From Cymbidium sinense (lineage: Eukaryota > Streptophyta > Magnoliopsida > Asparagales > Orchidaceae), in contig CM038221.1 of assembly GCA_021442155.1 (NCBI GenBank), positions 79,624,494 through 79,688,493 on the forward strand: a stretch of 64,000 bases of DNA, in the 5' to 3' direction. Below are positions 61,955 through 64,000 of this stretch, one piece after another. Both the position numbers and the translations under genes were made by a program. The notes below the pieces were generated by a model. That model was not told the DNA's origin. It saw only the letters and a program-made list of their open reading frames with translations, and made no database searches. How positions within the stretch are numbered: the first letter of the stretch is position 1; every line of letters begins with the position of its first letter.

Positions 61955-62511
61955 TGTTCTTTAGAAGCGATTTTTCTTCCCTCGATGGATTGGTGTTCTC
62001 GAGTAATTGGGTTCTCTGCGCTTCTCTCGGCGATCTCCAGATGTGGCGTCCTTGATCAATGGCAGGCTCATCTCTCTCATCGTTTTCGGCCAGACCGGCT
62101 CTCGACTCTGGTTTTGATTGATTACTGTTAATGCACATTGTTAAATCATTCAAAGATGCTTTATCGGTAAGATCCCTCGAATGTTATCTCGTTTCGACAT
62201 CTTATCGTGGATTGTAATAATGTTTAGATCGATGTTGAGAAACTTACTGCTGAAGTTCGCTGGTGGTAAATTCTCCCCAGGCATGACTCTTGATAATATT
62301 TCTTTCTTTCATAGTTTAAAATTATGGTACTTTCTAGAGTAGTGATCCAGTCACATTCTTATTCAACTCTCAAATGATTTAGATTACTTGATTTTATTTG
62401 TCGTTCTTACTTTTGTGCATAATTGTCAATCATCGAAATGGTCGCCTCTTTGATGTCAAAGATCTCCCATTTCCCTCTTTGGCTTGCTTTTCCTAACATC
62501 ACGAATACATT
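61955..62511. other. Unassigned stretch beyond LINE D ORF1
   Basis: Less AT-rich than its surroundings around 61980-62110. A minus frame (62153-61899, 84 codons, charged N-terminal half: SPREAQRTQLLENTNPSREE) could be the 5' part of the LINE D ORF1 or unrelated sequence. I recognise nothing else. Confidence 0.3.
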
Positions 62512-62898
62512 ATGTCATCAAGTTTTGTTTCTATTGGCCTTTTGGTAGCCTCTCCAGACCAAAGCACATTAGATCTAGAGCGTCGTCTTCGTATTCTTGA
62601 GATACATCACAAAAAAATATCCCAAAGAGGTTTGGATTGGCTGAAATTTGGATATAGTCAAAAGTCATTGAAAATTTTCTGTCTTTTTACACTCATGAAT
62701 TGCACGATCACTGAATGCTTTGTGCTTCATCCTAATCTCAAATATTTCTTGAATACCATTAATGGGCGGGAAATCCCCGCAAAGATACTCAAAAAAGAAT
62801 CTCCTACACCTCGATCAGTGGAAAATACTCGACCTGATGTTAAAAGCAAACCATTGAGGTGTGATGATACCAGCAATTTACCTAACCTCACCCACTAA
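62512..62898 (+). CDS. Hypothetical 128-residue ORF, unrecognised
   Basis: An open frame from ATG at 62512 to TAA at 62898. Features: LDLERRLRILEIHHKKISQR early (charged, helix-like), a Cys-containing middle, and a polar C-terminal third rich in Lys, Arg and Pro. No signal peptide, membrane segment or family motif that I can name. It lies in the only stretch of the window that is neither satellite nor recognisable retroelement. It is the only + strand frame worth noting. It could be an exon of a host gene fragment, part of an unknown element, or chance. Confidence 0.25.
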   Translation: MSSSFVSIGLLVASPDQSTLDLERRLRILEIHHKKISQRGLDWLKFGYSQKSLKIFCLFTLMNCTITECFVLHPNLKYFLNTINGREIPAKILKKESPTPRSVENTRPDVKSKPLRCDDTSNLPNLTH

Positions 62899-63074
62899 GT
62901 AATAATCGGTTTTAGATAACTGCTGTTATTTATCCCAGAAAATATTGGATATTAAAATTTGAATGAGAATCATATAATGGACCAAAACAATGATTTATGA
63001 CTTTGAGCATATTGAGAAAGATATTTGTATTACGAATGGTGCTTAACTTACTATTTCCCTTTGAGTGATAATCA
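62899..63074. other. Unassigned non-repetitive stretch
   Basis: AT-rich, no repeat or coding signal seen, up to the satellite junction near 63074. Confidence 0.4.
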
Positions 63075-64000
63075 ATTAGTTTAGTTTAGATTTTAGATTT
63101 TAGTTTAGAGTTTAGGGCTTAGGGTTTAGGGTATATGATTTATAATTAGTTTAGGGGGTTTAGGATTTAATGTTTAGGGTTTAGGATTTTATAATTTTTA
63201 GGACTTAGGTTTTTTTTTAATTTAGGATTTAGGTTTTATTTTTTATTTATTAGGGTTTAGGATTTAGGGTTTAGCGTTTAAGGTTTCGGGTTTAGGGTTT
63301 CGGGTTTATTTTTTATTTATTTTTAGGTTTATTTTTTAATTTAAGTTTTTATTTTATTTTATTTTAGGTATATTTTATTTTTATTTTAAGGTTTATTTGA
63401 TTTTTTAAGTTTTCTTTAGATTTTCACTTATTTTATTTTAGTTTATTATTATTTTATTTTATTTTTAGGTTTAAGTTTTAGTTTAGGTTTTTATTTTATT
63501 TTATTTTATTTAATCAATTTTTTTATTTATTTTATTTTTAAGTTTTAATTAGTTTAGGTTTAGATTTTTATGATTTAGGGTTTAAGGTTAGTTTAGGATT
63601 TAGGGTTTATGATTTTTTAAGGTTTAGGTTTAGGATTTAGTATTTAGATTTTTAGAATTTAGATTTAGTTTAAATTTAATTAGTTTTTTAGTTTAGTTTA
63701 GAGTTTTTAGATTTAGTTTATTTAATTTAGTTTAGATTTAATTTAGATTTAATTTTAGGGTTTAGATTTAGGTTTAGATTTTATTTAATTTTGATTGTAG
63801 ATTTAAGCTTTAGTTTAGATTTACTTTAGTTTAGTAAGATTTAATTTAGTTTAGAGTTTAGACTTAAATTTTTTAGTTTAGTTTAGTTTAGTTTATATTT
63901 TAGATTTAATTTATTCAGTTTAGGTTTTTATTTTAGATTTTAGTTTATTTGATTTATATTTTAGATTTTAAATTTAGTTTAGAGTTTAGATTTAGTTTAG
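63075..64000 (+). repeat. Telomere-like higher-order satellite array
   Basis: The same order resumes: TTTAGA-rich edge, TTTAGGG-rich (63110-63200), T-rich (63200-63540, variant of the AGGTCTATTTTATTTTTATT landmark at about 63366), TTTAGGG-rich, TTTAGA-rich to the window end with TTTAGATTTAGGTTTAGATT near 63764. Confidence 0.85.

Larger units (their letters stand above)
54331..62000 (-). mobile_element. LINE D, nearly full-length ORF2 with long 3' tail
   Basis: The most complete LINE here. On minus: an ORF1 remnant (61954-61727), ORF2 with endonuclease (from 61734), reverse transcriptase, zf-RVT and RNase H (to a stop near 57875), then a 3.5 kb tail to 54331 with AATAAA at 54360-54355. The family block is near 54712. 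Its 5' limit is uncertain (about 61970-62150), because the DUF4283 part of ORF1 is not found. All coding parts are broken. Confidence 0.8.

Noticed and set aside
1..64000. A true telomere or chromosome end
   Set aside because: Perfect TTTAGGG runs are only a few units long, landmarks recur in higher-order units, and array continues on both sides of many insertions.

Overview
The window looks like nuclear DNA of a flowering plant. Evidence: a TTTAGGG-type (Arabidopsis-type) telomere-like repeat, a Sirevirus-like Ty1/copia element primed by initiator tRNA-Met, and L1-type LINEs whose ORF2 ends in the plant zinc-binding (zf-RVT) and RNase H domains. The species cannot be named from this. I see no intact host gene, tRNA, rRNA or CRISPR array. 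Every coding stretch I recognise is a decayed mobile-element or retrocopy remnant.

The matrix is a degenerate telomere-like satellite filling all the space between insertions (about 1-637, 1431-1721, 15393-17511, 20911-24117, 25898-26888, 27353-27912, 32903-34634, 35481-43634, 45279-49112, 50639-54330, 63075-64000). TTTAGGG reads left to right on the + strand in every block. It is not random decay. In 15.4-17.5 kb and 35.5-64 kb, TTTAGGG-rich, TTTTA-rich and TTTAGA-rich segments recur in fixed order with shared landmark words, giving a higher-order unit of roughly 1.3-1.9 kb. In 20.9-34.6 kb a different unit, without the TTTAGA segment and with an AAATTAAGTAAACC landmark, recurs about every 2.3 kb.

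The insertions are dominated by one LINE family, always antisense to the TTTAGGG strand: a 5'-truncated tail (638-1430), LINE A (1722-5386 plus 14401-15392), LINE B (17522-20910), LINE C (24118-25897), LINE E (27913-32902), tails at 34635-35480, 43635-45278 and 49113-50638, and LINE D (54331 to about 62000). Most begin, on the + strand, with a T-run followed by a reverse-complement AATAAA signal, i.e. a poly(A) end abutting the array. The 3' untranslated tails are very long (about 2-3.5 kb), G/T-rich in the sense strand and carry a shared block about 0.4-0.5 kb from the end. LINE A is interrupted by a complete but frameshifted Sirevirus-like element (5387-14400, minus strand). A retrocopy of a glycine-rich RNA-binding protein mRNA (26889-27352) lies in the same orientation as the LINEs, suggesting LINE machinery moved it.

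My reading is that a telomere-like satellite has served as a landing platform for an L1-type LINE. The L1-endonuclease-like cleavage context (T-run followed by A) exists only on the TTTAGGG strand, which would explain why all insertions point the same way. An unrecognised single-copy-looking stretch lies at about 62150-63074.
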